Below are positions 63,807 through 64,000 of a stretch of DNA of 64,000 nucleotides, in pieces; position 1 is the stretch's first letter, and every line of letters starts with the position of its first letter. Where the stretch lies: positions 248,001 to 312,000 of the forward strand of contig NZ_FNOX01000006.1 of NCBI RefSeq assembly GCF_900107155.1, written 5' to 3'. The stretch comes from Pseudomonas salomonii (GTDB lineage: Bacteria > Pseudomonadota > Gammaproteobacteria > Pseudomonadales > Pseudomonadaceae). The notes under the pieces were generated by a model that was not told where the DNA came from, made no database searches, and saw nothing but the letters and a program-made list of their open reading frames with translations. The position numbers and the translations under genes were made by a program.

Positions 63807-64000
63807 GAAAGCTCCTTGGCATTCGCCAGTTCGAGGTGAGGGCGCCCCAGGAAGTGCTCCAGGAGCAGTTGCTTGACTGCCGTCGCCGCCAGTTGCTGCG
63901 GCAACGCCAGGTCGCAATTGGTGATCAGCAGCGGGCCGGTCTGCGTGCTGGTGGGCAGGCGGCCATGGCTGCCACGGACTAGCCCCGTGTCCAGTGGGAT
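63785..64000 (-). CDS. Probable alkaline-phosphatase-superfamily protein (C-terminal part only)
   Basis: The last 71 residues of a gene that continues past the window end. The segment LVRGSHGRLPTSTQTGPLLI, then QLAATAVKQLLLEHFLG, resembles the C-terminus of AlkP-superfamily (type I phosphodiesterase) proteins, where the GSHGRL motif carries a metal-ligand histidine. The frame ends 22 bases inside the 379-aa cytochrome gene, so it belongs to the same operon. The catalytic Thr/Ser and other metal ligands would be upstream, outside the window. Confidence 0.6.
   Translation of the reverse strand: MPLDTGLVRGSHGRLPTSTQTGPLLITNCDLALPQQLAATAVKQLLLEHFLGRPHLELANAKELSCGEPYR

Overview
The window is high-GC, densely packed chromosomal DNA of a Pseudomonas, most likely of the P. 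fluorescens group. The evidence is: the divergent pair of monomeric (idh) and dimeric (icd) isocitrate dehydrogenases next to cspD-clpS-clpA-infA-bpt-aat; gacS beside ldhA; the comEC-exbBD-lpxK-kdsB-murB run; and REP/REPIN repeats with TGTGGGAGC...GCTTGCTCGCGAA arms. This assignment rests on recognised gene content and order, not on a database search. 

Region 1 (1-31 kb) is core genome. A minus-strand run holds a partial GNAT gene, roxA, purB, hflD, mnmA and a NUDIX hydrolase. It is followed by idh/icd, cspD, clpS-clpA, infA, and the two N-end-rule transferases bpt and aat, so that tagging enzymes, adaptor (ClpS) and unfoldase (ClpA) sit together. Next comes the plus-strand run ftsK-lolA-rarA-crcB-serS-cysG. 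Then come a glutathionyl-hydroquinone reductase, ybiB-tusE-tusB-tusC-tusD (sulfur relay for MnmA), an AMACR-type racemase, sprT, a Yip1-domain protein, ttcA and a Tag-like glycosylase. 

Region 2 (30.7-47.5 kb) is also conserved. It holds DUF2069-wrbA-arsC, a TlpA-like lipoprotein, a META-domain lipoprotein, ldhA, the global sensor kinase gacS, and a PirR/PirS-like two-component pair preceded by a palindrome. It continues with comEC and an envelope operon (exbB-exbD-lpxK-ycaR-kdsB-ptp-murB) that ends at a strong bidirectional terminator shared with a BAX-inhibitor-1 gene. 

Region 3 (48.3-55.1 kb) starts at a tRNA-Ser(UGA) and looks like an accessory segment. It has small exported or hypothetical proteins (DUF2388-like, a glycine-zipper protein, a lipoprotein, several unknowns), two very short membrane-like ORFs, and an orphan RTX metalloprotease of the serralysin family. 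Two diverged copies of a ~100-nt non-coding element lie near its ends. No integrase or att repeat is visible. 

Region 4 (55.1-64.0 kb, running off the window) is the most unusual part: a tight minus-strand operon of seven genes. It contains two copies of a two-gene module, an exported protein with one C-terminal CXXCH haem-c motif followed by a large protein resembling the N-terminal domain of VioB (the haem enzyme of violacein synthesis, related to RebD/StaD). Both large proteins end where VioB's ferritin-like domain would begin. Between the modules is an exported unknown protein. The operon ends with a ScyD/ScyE-like beta-propeller and begins, at the window edge, with an apparent alkaline-phosphatase-superfamily protein. 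I know of no described function for this set and regard it as the best candidate for an undescribed system here.
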